DNA from: Lachnospiraceae bacterium
GTDB lineage: Bacteria; Bacillota; Clostridia; Lachnospirales; Lachnospiraceae
Length of the DNA stretch: 5,879 nt
NCBI GenBank assembly: GCA_019420465.1
Contig: JAHZHB010000143.1
Coordinates: 1 to 5,879 of the forward strand
Direction of reading: 5' to 3'
In this document: positions 1 through 5,873 of the stretch, piece by piece
Position numbering within the stretch: the stretch's first letter is position 1
How the letters are laid out: each line of letters begins with the position of its first letter
Notes under the pieces: model-generated
Seen by the model: the letters and a program-made list of their open reading frames with translations, nothing else
Database searches by the model: none
Told to the model about the DNA's origin: nothing
Position numbers and translations under genes: made by a program

Positions 1-1422
1 AGTTTTGGACACGCTTCGTCCGTTGCGGATGTAATGATACAGCACATCACGCAGGTTGGTGTTATGCTGCTTGTCATATCTGGTCAGGGTAATGACCACC
101 GGGGCGGCAAAAAGAATAATGTCATTACTGCTGAGCTTATGCTGAAACTGTTCTGCTGCCATATCGATGACCAGATACAGGGCGTAATCATCATAAAAAA
201 TCATATTGCGGTATGGATTTGTAATATGCATACGGCTGAGAATTTTGGATAGACGAAGCGTCAGATAGTAGATGGTTCGAAAAGAATCATAGGTACTGAC
301 GGAATTAGAGATCACGGCTTTGGCCTGGAATTCATCAAGCAGAGCATTCCATACATCCATATTGACTGCAGAAATATTCTGAAACTCCTGCTTGTCCGCA
401 GACTGCAGGATGATGATCGAATTATTCCATATCGTCATATTTGTTCCCGGAAGCAGCTGCGCCAGACGGCTGAGCAGCAGGTTATAGGAAGAAGAGGGCT
501 GTTCTGTACAGAAGGTTACAATAAAACAGCGGATATATTTTCTGACGGGACAGGGAAGAAAACGGATCCTGTCGCGTATTTCCACACCACTTAAGGGTTT
601 GTTTGTATCAAAATCATTTAAAAGACTGGCAAAGTGATTGCCCGAAATGCTTAAAATATCACTGTTCTGTATCAGGAGAGGCCGAAGTACACTTCCCATA
701 TGAGAAATCATATTGGCGATATCCAGATGATAATCCCCATCATTCAGTACAAAGATCAGCTTTGCTATTTCATTACCATGATGTTTGATGGTGTGCAGAT
801 AGTACTGATGTTCGGAATCTTCCGGACAAAGATGACGGACTTCATTGGGATACAGAGGACTTTTATACGATTCGTTTGTCAGCTTCTGCATAGTTTCATA
901 GGAAAGAAAACCATCTGTAACTGCTTCTTCCACAATAGGATCTGAAAAGATATCCGAATGTGTGGATTCCAGAAGATGCATTCCGGGATTAAACAAAAGA
1001 ATATGACCGTTCAGCATGCCTCCGGCCAGCTCTACGATGTGTCCGATACCTTTGTCTTCACGCATAGCATTGGTGAGCAGACGATTCCAGTCTCTGTAGG
1101 AACGCATAAGGGTGTTGATGCGGCTGTACAGATCGATCAATGGAAGATCTGTAGAGATAATATTCCACGGACAGTCAAAATAAGTCGGCAGACAGGGATT
1201 ATCCTGGCTGAGAAAAATAGTGGCCGGTTCAGTATCTGACAGCTGCGAAAACAAAGCTACGGCATTGTCTGCTGAACCGATATACAGATTGTTGTCATGG
1301 ATATCCATAACATCGGCATCAAACAGAGACAGACTGACAGAAGAACTGATATCAGCATAACTGATATGTTTCCGGATAATGTGAACCGATAACTGTTTGA
1401 CAAAAAAAGCGATATTTGGCAT
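1..1422 (-). CDS. PucR/CdaR-type transcriptional regulator, C-terminus cut by window edge
   Basis: Reading the minus strand from the ATG at 1422-1420 gives 474 codons without a stop, running off the left edge. The last visible residues (about 449-474) include YDKQHNTNL, then VLYHYI and NGRSVSKT. This is the beginning of the PucR-type C-terminal helix-turn-helix; the family pattern continues with a recognition helix of the type HRNTLRYRL, so roughly 40 residues are probably missing. There is no N-terminal DNA-binding domain; the first 330 or so residues look like a ligand-sensing region. RSYRDW at 107-112 and the following 40 residues align by eye with ERYSNW and its surroundings in the neighbouring regulator, so the two are paralogues. 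The start is supported by GGGAGGGG at 1434-1427. It lies downstream of the second regulator on the same strand with a 113-bp gap and has its own promoter. The effector is unknown. The truncation is an edge effect, not a pseudogene. Confidence 0.85.
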   Translation of the reverse strand, partial: MPNIAFFVKQLSVHIIRKHISYADISSSVSLSLFDADVMDIHDNNLYIGSADNAVALFSQLSDTEPATIFLSQDNPCLPTYFDCPWNIISTDLPLIDLYSRINTLMRSYRDWNRLLTNAMREDKGIGHIVELAGGMLNGHILLFNPGMHLLESTHSDIFSDPIVEEAVTDGFLSYETMQKLTNESYKSPLYPNEVRHLCPEDSEHQYYLHTIKHHGNEIAKLIFVLNDGDYHLDIANMISHMGSVLRPLLIQNSDILSISGNHFASLLNDFDTNKPLSGVEIRDRIRFLPCPVRKYIRCFIVTFCTEQPSSSYNLLLSRLAQLLPGTNMTIWNNSIIILQSADKQEFQNISAVNMDVWNALLDEFQAKAVISNSVSTYDSFRTIYYLTLRLSKILSRMHITNPYRNMIFYDDYALYLVIDMAAEQFQHKLSSNDIILFAAPVVITLTRYDKQHNTNLRDVLYHYIRNGRSVSKT

Positions 1423-1434
1423 GGAACCCCTCCC
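1423..1434 (-). promoter_or_regulatory. Ribosome binding site of the partial regulator
   Basis: On the minus strand GGGAGGGG (1434-1427) precedes the ATG at 1422; the GGAGG core (1433-1429) is 6 nt from it. This strong Shine-Dalgarno sequence fixes the start of a gene that is otherwise incomplete in the window. Confidence 0.8.
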
Positions 1435-1457
1435 ATACATACTATATATGTTTAAAT

Positions 1458-1471
1458 TGACATAATGACAT
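1458..1471. repeat. Short direct repeat TGACAT in the regulator leader
   Basis: TGACAT occurs at 1458-1463 and again at 1466-1471, separated by AA, an 8-bp period. It lies just downstream of the predicted transcription start of the partial regulator. It may be part of a control site or chance in AT-rich leader DNA. Confidence 0.25.
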
Positions 1472-1477
1472 CTTTAT

Positions 1478-1506
1478 AGTATATCACTGTGACAAAAAAA
1501 TATCAA
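1478..1506 (-). promoter_or_regulatory. SigA-type promoter of the partial regulator
   Basis: On the minus strand TTGATA (1506-1501) is followed by a 17-bp spacer and TATACT (1483-1478). This is one mismatch from consensus in each hexamer, at ideal spacing. Transcription would begin near 1471 and give a leader of about 50 nt. The promoter lies between two co-oriented regulator genes, so the downstream one can be expressed independently. The spacer and -35 carry the direct repeat listed separately, which suggests operator control. Confidence 0.75.
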
Positions 1507-1511
1507 TGTGA
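1482..1511. repeat. Direct repeat TATCA(C/A)TGTGA, possible operator
   Basis: On the plus strand TATCACTGTGA (1482-1492) and TATCAATGTGA (1501-1511) match at 10 of 11 positions and start 19 bp apart. The first copy also contains a small inverted repeat, TCAC-T-GTGA. Together they cover the -35, much of the spacer and the edge of the -10 of the minus-strand promoter. That is a position typical of repressor binding, but no binding protein can be named from sequence. Confidence 0.45.
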
Positions 1512-1535
1512 GAAACGGGGATATATGTTTCATTT

Positions 1536-3113
1536 TTAATCTTCCGGTTCTTTCACAAGCTCCATCAGAGCAAAGGAATACTGCAGTGTCAGGCGCTCTC
1601 TGGCATCGTCCAGATTGGCTTTAGTGAGCTTCTGGATGCGCTCAAGACGGTAAAACAGAGTACTGCGATGAATGAACAGATGATTGGCTGTCTGCAGAAC
1701 GTTTCGCTCCAGAGACAGGTAGACCTGCAGGGTATGATAAAGTTCTGTGTGGTTTTTCTCATCGTACTGTTTCAGAATGCGCAGCTTCGGGGAGCACAGA
1801 AGTGTCGGTGAGATCAGCTGGATACTGCGGTCCAGCACATAATCCATCATATAATCATTAAAGCGGTAACACCAGATCATACTGCCGCTCTGACGTCCGA
1901 GACGAAGCGCCGCTCTGGCCTGGATGTAACCCTGACGGAAATACAGAAAATCGTGGATCTCCGAGCTGACACCCATCTTAAAGAGCCCTTCACGCAGGAT
2001 GATAGCCAGACCACTGACCACCTCAGAAATCGAAGAATTTTTGCAGGACAGATTGACACAGACAGCGATACCCTGTTCGTAGACGAAAGCGCAGCCGTCA
2101 GGAATCTGCAGTTCGATATGGCCGAGCGTGGCCATGGCGGAGTGCATCTGTTCTGTGTTGGCTCCGGCTTCCAGACGCAGACACAGATAACGGTCGTTTT
2201 TGTTCCAGCCCTGGTAGACGAGAAAATCCTGTACTTTGCCGATGTCTGGCGTTTCGTTGTCCAGAATAGTTGTCATGAATTCACGGGGATCTGTACCCAT
2301 GTCTGTACGGAATACATTGCGGTTTAAGATACACAGCTCGATCAGCGTGGACAGATATTCCAGCGTTTCCTCCGTACCGGGGAGAAAGGCACTTTGTAGC
2401 TCATCAACACAGATACGGCCGGCATAATTGTCTCCGATAAACAGGTTGCGGTACATAATGCGGTAGCCGCGGGTATCCTGTGCATAGGTATCCACACCGG
2501 TGGTAGTAAGCGTACGCATATACTCCATCTCGAATTTGAAGTCGTGGATCAGCGTCAGCGGGACCATCAGACGTCCGGTCCGTTTGTCACGTTCCCAGAC
2601 AGACATACCGGGTACCTGTCTCGGGCAGGCCAGAATATAGTAGTTTGTATCATGGACAAAGATCGGATTGTTGAAAATACTTAAGCTGGCACTGAGCATA
2701 TCTTCGATCGGATTGTCGGCATTCATGGCCAGATGCAGCTGGAGATCCCAGTTACTGTAGCGTTCGAAAGTCTGCTGTGCCAGATTGATGATCTCCGGCA
2801 GGTCATTTTCCTTACCAACCATCAGTACTGTGGAGCTGGGATGGAAAAAGGTGACATCGGTCGTCCCTGCAACGAGAAAGCAGATGTCAGCATAATTTGA
2901 CAGAGAAGCATTGCACTGGGACGCCTGCAGCACATAGACATAGTTGGCGTGAAGAATCTTGTTTTTCTGATAAAGGCGTACACCGTCCAGATGCAGTTCA
3001 CCGGACTCATTATAAGACATTATGTCCAAGGAAGAGTCAGCAAAGGTGTCAAAAAGTATCTGGGTACTCAGATGAAAGTAATAGGAATCAAGATCCGGCA
3101 AAGTATTAGTCAT
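1536..3113 (-). CDS. PucR/CdaR-type transcriptional regulator, complete
   Basis: A 525-aa protein beginning MTNTLPDLD, close to the usual length for large PucR-type regulators. The C-terminus carries the helix-turn-helix: KQYDEKNHTELYHTL, then residues 471-496 with NVLQTANHLFIHRSTLFYRL followed by ERIQKL. The IHRSTLFYRLERI core is the recognition-helix signature of this family (HTH_30 type). ERYSNW at 117-122 begins a region shared with the adjacent regulator, and the middle of the protein is likely a GAF-like or otherwise ligand-sensing region. No membrane segments are seen, so it should act in the cytoplasm. An in-frame TTG at 3137 would add 8 residues, but AGGAG at 3125-3121, 7 nt before the ATG at 3113, supports the shorter form. 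It is transcribed divergently from the transporter gene, the classic position for a regulator of that gene. The effector is unknown. Confidence 0.9.
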   Translation of the reverse strand: MTNTLPDLDSYYFHLSTQILFDTFADSSLDIMSYNESGELHLDGVRLYQKNKILHANYVYVLQASQCNASLSNYADICFLVAGTTDVTFFHPSSTVLMVGKENDLPEIINLAQQTFERYSNWDLQLHLAMNADNPIEDMLSASLSIFNNPIFVHDTNYYILACPRQVPGMSVWERDKRTGRLMVPLTLIHDFKFEMEYMRTLTTTGVDTYAQDTRGYRIMYRNLFIGDNYAGRICVDELQSAFLPGTEETLEYLSTLIELCILNRNVFRTDMGTDPREFMTTILDNETPDIGKVQDFLVYQGWNKNDRYLCLRLEAGANTEQMHSAMATLGHIELQIPDGCAFVYEQGIAVCVNLSCKNSSISEVVSGLAIILREGLFKMGVSSEIHDFLYFRQGYIQARAALRLGRQSGSMIWCYRFNDYMMDYVLDRSIQLISPTLLCSPKLRILKQYDEKNHTELYHTLQVYLSLERNVLQTANHLFIHRSTLFYRLERIQKLTKANLDDARERLTLQYSFALMELVKEPED

Positions 3114-3120
3114 AGCTATT

Positions 3121-3125
3121 CTCCT
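3121..3125 (-). promoter_or_regulatory. Ribosome binding site that sets the regulator start
   Basis: AGGAG on the minus strand lies 7 nt upstream of the ATG at 3113. It falls inside the sequence that would be coding if the TTG at 3137 were the start, so it favours the 525-residue form. Confidence 0.75.
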
Positions 3126-3166
3126 GCATAAAATCAAGGTTTTTCTGATAAAAAATCACTAAGATC

Positions 3167-3196
3167 ACCATAGCACAGGTTTGTGCAATCTGTCAA
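3167..3196 (-). promoter_or_regulatory. Promoter of the divergent regulator gene
   Basis: On the minus strand a perfect TTGACA (3196-3191) is followed by 18 bp and TATGGT (3172-3167). TG one base before the -10 makes it an extended -10 type (TGCTATGGT). The predicted start near 3160 gives a leader of about 47 nt. An inverted repeat fills most of the spacer. Confidence 0.6.
3173..3186. repeat. Inverted repeat GCACA-N4-TGTGC, possible operator
   Basis: GCACA at 3173-3177 and TGTGC at 3182-3186 are perfect inverted arms around GGTT. The element sits wholly in the spacer of the regulator's promoter, where a bound protein would block or distort polymerase binding. This suggests autoregulation but does not show it. 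Confidence 0.4.
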
Positions 3197-3206
3197 ACAG
3201 TACTGT
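3197..3206. repeat. Perfect 10-bp palindrome ACAGTACTGT
   Basis: ACAGTACTGT reads identically on both strands. It abuts the -35 element of the regulator promoter on its upstream side, between the two divergent promoters. This is a suitable place for a dimeric regulator, including one acting as an activator, but it is short enough to need comparative support. Confidence 0.4.
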
Positions 3207-3251
3207 ACAAAAAGTAGGAAAGAAAGCAAAAAATTGGAACGATATGCGGAG

Positions 3252-3280
3252 TTTTCAAACCGGAAAAAGTGATTTATACT
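3252..3280 (+). promoter_or_regulatory. Probable promoter of the transporter gene
   Basis: TTTTCA (3252-3257), a 17-bp spacer, then TATACT (3275-3280). The -10 is good and the -35 matches consensus at 4 of 6 positions, so activation by a regulator is plausible. The start would be near 3287 and the leader about 59 nt. The inverted repeat TTTTC-N6-GAAAA (3252-3267) overlaps the -35, and GTGAT (3269-3273) sits just before the -10. Confidence 0.5.
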
Positions 3281-3301
3281 TTGACCATAAACAAACGTCG
3301 A

Positions 3302-3316
3302 CCGCCAAAAGGGCGG
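3302..3316 (+). other. Small GC-rich hairpin in the transporter leader
   Basis: CCGCC (3302-3306) and GGCGG (3312-3316) can pair around a 5-nt loop in the transporter mRNA leader, 14 nt before the AGGAG. No U-tract follows, so it is not an intrinsic terminator. It could stabilise the 5' end or modulate translation, or be incidental. Confidence 0.3.
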
Positions 3317-3330
3317 AAGCCAGTCTCGAA

Positions 3331-3335
3331 AGGAG
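3331..3335 (+). promoter_or_regulatory. Ribosome binding site that sets the transporter start
   Basis: AGGAG (within GAAAGGAG) lies 10 nt before the ATG at 3346. It shows that the open frame upstream, which reaches back to 3181 through the promoter region, is not translated as part of the transporter. Confidence 0.75.
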
Positions 3336-3345
3336 AAAAGAGAAA

Positions 3346-4737
3346 ATGAGTGAAAACAATCCGAAAACCACTCAGAAAAAGGGTTTGAGTACAGCCCTCA
3401 AGTATTTTTTCGGTGTCGGTGATGCCGGCTTCGTACTGATGAGTAATGTGGAGACATTCTACTTTATGTCCTTCTTAACAGGACTTGGTGGATTTGCTCC
3501 GGCTATCGCAGGTGTGATCAGTTCTGTCTGTTCCATCGTGGATGCCTGCCTTTCTTGGATCTATGGTGGTATCATCAACGGATCCAAGGCAATGAAATGG
3601 GGACGTTATCGTTCCTGGCTGATCGTGATCCCCTGGATCGTACCTTTCCTGTATGCTTTCATGTTTGTGAGAATCAGTGAAAATGCCGTACTTTCCGCAG
3701 TGATCATCTGTATTGCAGCGATTTCTTCCCATGTGGCATGGAACTTCGCTTATGTATCCAATGCCACACTGGTCAAAGTCGTAGGTAAGACTCCGGAAGA
3801 CCGTGCAACATTAGCATCTTCCCGTGCAGCATGGAATAAGATCGGCAGCATGCTGTTTTCCTACCTTGGACTCCCGTTCGCTACAGTTCTCGCCGGTTTT
3901 GTAGGTGAGAAAAACCAGTTTGCAGCTGTTGCATTCTGCCTTGGCCTGATCATGGTAGTTACCTACTATGCACACTTCAAGATGACAGAAGGCTACGAAG
4001 AGATCGAAACAGAAACAGATGTTAAGAAAAATGTCAACCGCGTCAGCATCGGTGAGATGTTCTCCTCTCTGGTAAAGAACCCGCCGCTGATGATCCTGAT
4101 GCTTGCCGACCTTGCAAAATGGTGTGTAAACTTTGTAACAGCCGGTGCAGCGATCTATTACTTCCGCGATGCCATAGGTAATCCGAAACTGATGACCATA
4201 TATACACTTCTGATCGCTATCGGTGGTGTTATCGGTGCCTACGTTATGCGTGCGATCGCAAAGAAACTGTCATCCCGTTCTTCCATGATTATTTCCTGTC
4301 TGGGTATGGGTATCTGCCTGATCCTGGTATGGATAATGTATGCAAGCTTCATAGCAGTTATCGCACTGATGGTACTGGCCAATGTATTCTATGGAATCGC
4401 TTTTGCTTCTGCTCCGGCACTGTATGCAGATACTGTTGTATATGCTACATGGAAAACAGGCAAAGATGCATCCGGATGGATCATGGGTCTGCAGAACGTA
4501 CCGTTAAAGATCGGCGTTTTCCTTCGTGGTACGATCATCGCAGCCTGTCTGACAGCCGTAGGCTGGCAGAAAGACGTTGTCCTGCAGGGTACGGCACGTC
4601 AGGGAATGACCATAGCACTTGGTCTGGTACCGGGAATCTTCTGTATCGTTGCAGCCGTTCTTCTGATCGTTGGCTTCAAGATCACCAAAGAAAAAGTAGA
4701 ACAGTGGCAGGCAGAGATCGACCGGAAACTTGCCTGA
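3346..4737 (+). CDS. GPH-family (MelB-like, MFS) cation symporter-type transporter
   Basis: A 463-aa integral membrane protein with roughly 12 hydrophobic segments, the usual length for glycoside-pentoside-hexuronide:cation symporters. It begins MSENNPKTTQKKG; a short charged N-terminus leads to FFGVGDAGFVLMSN. Family landmarks are SIVDACLSW at 63-71, KWGRYRSW at 84-91 (the cytoplasmic loop between helices 2 and 3), a charged central loop at about 211-235, and ADTVVYATWKTGKDASG at 361-377, the characteristic GPH motif before helix 11. Compared by eye with E. coli MelB, Asp66 corresponds to the cation-site Asp55, but MelB Asp59 is replaced by Ser70; Lys388 may correspond to Lys377. The substrate cannot be read from the sequence: the family carries sugars, uronides and other small organic compounds. 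The gene is divergent from a PucR-type regulator and followed by a terminator, then a URO-D-fold enzyme. Confidence 0.9.
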   Translation: MSENNPKTTQKKGLSTALKYFFGVGDAGFVLMSNVETFYFMSFLTGLGGFAPAIAGVISSVCSIVDACLSWIYGGIINGSKAMKWGRYRSWLIVIPWIVPFLYAFMFVRISENAVLSAVIICIAAISSHVAWNFAYVSNATLVKVVGKTPEDRATLASSRAAWNKIGSMLFSYLGLPFATVLAGFVGEKNQFAAVAFCLGLIMVVTYYAHFKMTEGYEEIETETDVKKNVNRVSIGEMFSSLVKNPPLMILMLADLAKWCVNFVTAGAAIYYFRDAIGNPKLMTIYTLLIAIGGVIGAYVMRAIAKKLSSRSSMIISCLGMGICLILVWIMYASFIAVIALMVLANVFYGIAFASAPALYADTVVYATWKTGKDASGWIMGLQNVPLKIGVFLRGTIIAACLTAVGWQKDVVLQGTARQGMTIALGLVPGIFCIVAAVLLIVGFKITKEKVEQWQAEIDRKLA

Positions 4738-4746
4738 TAAAGGATA

Positions 4747-4775
4747 AAAAAGTGGCTGCTATGCAGCCACTTTTT
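4747..4775 (+). terminator. Strong intrinsic terminator after the transporter gene
   Basis: GTGGCTGC (4752-4759) pairs perfectly with GCAGCCAC (4763-4770) around a TAT loop, flanked by AAAAA (4747-4751) and TTTTT (4771-4775). The T-run directly follows the stem on the plus strand, and the A-run makes it potentially bidirectional. It begins 9 nt after the transporter stop codon and lies before the URO-D-fold gene, so the latter depends on read-through or on its own promoter. Confidence 0.9.
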
Positions 4776-4845
4776 AAAAGGGAAAATCCCATATATTGCT
4801 GATATAAGCTACATCGGCAGACAGAATTTTAGTAAGCATAAGAAA

Positions 4846-4850
4846 AGGAG
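4846..4850 (+). promoter_or_regulatory. Ribosome binding site of the URO-D-fold gene, long spacing
   Basis: AGGAG lies 12 nt before the ATG at 4863, longer than the usual 5-10 nt. No nearer Shine-Dalgarno sequence and no better in-frame start is seen, and the protein's N-terminus fits the family, so the start is retained. Confidence 0.6.
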
Positions 4851-4862
4851 AAGACAAAATAT

Positions 4863-5873
4863 ATGACTACAGCAAAAGAAATCTTCCTTGAAACTCTGAA
4901 AAAAGACGGAAAACCGGAAAGACTGCTCAAACAGTTCGAGGGTACCACGTTTTTCCCGCCAAACCCGGCAAATAATCTTGTGCGTGGCAACCGTCACCGC
5001 GGTATGGAACCGTTAAAAGACGCTTTTGGTACGACCATCCTCTGGCCGCAGGATCAGCTGGCAGCTATGCCGCATGTTACAGATGATAATAAAGTCTGTG
5101 ATGATATCTGCGAGTGGAAAACCCAGGTAAAATTCCCGGATATCGTCGGTGAGGCATCCGATCCGGCTCTGTGGGCACCGTTCAAAGAGAAAATCGATGA
5201 GATCAAAGCCTCCGGCAGCCTTGCTATGGCGTTTATGCCGACAGGTGTATTTGAAAGACTGCATTTTCTGATGGGCTTTGAAGATATGCTGATGAATTTT
5301 CTGTTAGAGCCGGAAGATATGATGGATCTGTGCAATGCCATCGGTGAATACCGTTTCCAGCTGGCAAAACTGATCGTGGATAATCTGCATCCGGATGTGA
5401 TCCTGACCCATGATGACTGGGGTTCCAAAAATTCTCTGTTCGTAAGTCCGGAGACCTGGAGAGAGTTTATCAAACCGCAGTATGTAAAACAGTACAAATA
5501 TATGAAAGATAACGGTGTGATCATCATGCATCACTCCGACTCCTTCTGCGAGCCGATCATCGAAGACATGGTAGATCTCGGCATCGACATCTGGCAGGGC
5601 GCCCTTCCGCAGAACGATATCGTCAAACTCCAGAAACAGCTGGACGGTCGTATGGTTCTCATGGGCGGAATCGACGCAGCCATCGTAGACCGTGCCGATT
5701 CCACCGAAGAAGAAATCCGTGCCGAAGTCAAACGCGCCTGCGAAACCTACGGCCCTCACGGTCATTACATCCCGTGTATCACCTACGGCGGCCCCGGATG
5801 CCTCTTCCCCCACGTCGACCCCATCATCAACGACGAAATCGACAAATACAACAAAGCCACCTACGGCATCTAA
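4863..5873 (+). CDS. Uroporphyrinogen decarboxylase-fold protein, probable methyltransferase type
   Basis: A complete 336-aa soluble protein with the URO-D TIM-barrel pattern. TGVFERLHFLMGFEDM (127-142) and the following LLEPEDM match the family's central helix pair. THDDWGSKNSLFVSPETWRE (182-201) with FIKPQY is the characteristic strand-helix segment, and IIMHHSDSFCEPI (220-232) with DLGIDIW is the barrel segment that often carries metal ligands. The C-terminus has Cys305 and GGPGC (Cys313). The N-terminal arginine motif of true HemE (RQAGR type) is absent, so tetrapyrrole decarboxylation is unlikely. Relatives include the corrinoid-dependent methyltransferases MtaA and CmuA, which bind zinc through a His-X-Cys pair and a later Cys. 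Here His-Ser-Asp replaces the first pair. Methyl transfer is therefore an inference. Its position after a transporter suggests it acts on the imported compound. Codons become strongly C-ending toward the 3' end. Confidence 0.85.
   Translation: MTTAKEIFLETLKKDGKPERLLKQFEGTTFFPPNPANNLVRGNRHRGMEPLKDAFGTTILWPQDQLAAMPHVTDDNKVCDDICEWKTQVKFPDIVGEASDPALWAPFKEKIDEIKASGSLAMAFMPTGVFERLHFLMGFEDMLMNFLLEPEDMMDLCNAIGEYRFQLAKLIVDNLHPDVILTHDDWGSKNSLFVSPETWREFIKPQYVKQYKYMKDNGVIIMHHSDSFCEPIIEDMVDLGIDIWQGALPQNDIVKLQKQLDGRMVLMGGIDAAIVDRADSTEEEIRAEVKRACETYGPHGHYIPCITYGGPGCLFPHVDPIINDEIDKYNKATYGI

Noticed and set aside
34..1239. Several short plus-strand open frames of 61-93 codons across the left part
   Set aside because: They lie opposite the long uninterrupted minus-strand regulator frame, lack family-like sequence, and overlap one another; the minus-strand frame has a recognisable helix-turn-helix start and a good ribosome binding site.
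1457..1485. Plus-strand promoter TTGACA-N17-TATATC
   Set aside because: The -35 is perfect, but the -10 matches only 4 of 6, and it would only produce antisense RNA into the complete regulator gene; no plus-strand gene follows. It is probably chance in AT-rich intergenic DNA.
1512..1531. Possible terminator GAAAC-N10-GTTTC after the complete regulator
   Set aside because: The stem is only 5 bp, the loop is long, and no T-run follows directly on the minus strand.
3234..3247. CcpA (cre)-like sequence TTGGAACGATATGC
   Set aside because: It lacks one base of the required TGNAANCG core spacing, so it does not match the cre consensus.
3181..3345. In-frame N-terminal extension of the transporter by 55 residues from a TTG start
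   Set aside because: The segment covers the divergent promoter region and leader, is not membrane-like or family-like, and the AGGAG at 3331-3335 points to the ATG at 3346.
4780..4790. Small palindrome GGGA-AAA-TCCC just after the terminator
   Set aside because: It has 4-bp arms only and no recognisable promoter next to it, so there is no basis to call it an operator.
4329..4802. 157-codon plus-strand frame overlapping the transporter's 3' end
   Set aside because: It is a frame-shifted shadow of the transporter, rich in Arg, Ser and Cys, and runs through the terminator.
4863..5873. Annotation as HemE, the haem-pathway uroporphyrinogen decarboxylase
   Set aside because: The conserved N-terminal arginine motif of HemE is absent, the active-site segments fit the methyltransferase-like branch, and the context is a transporter locus rather than haem genes.
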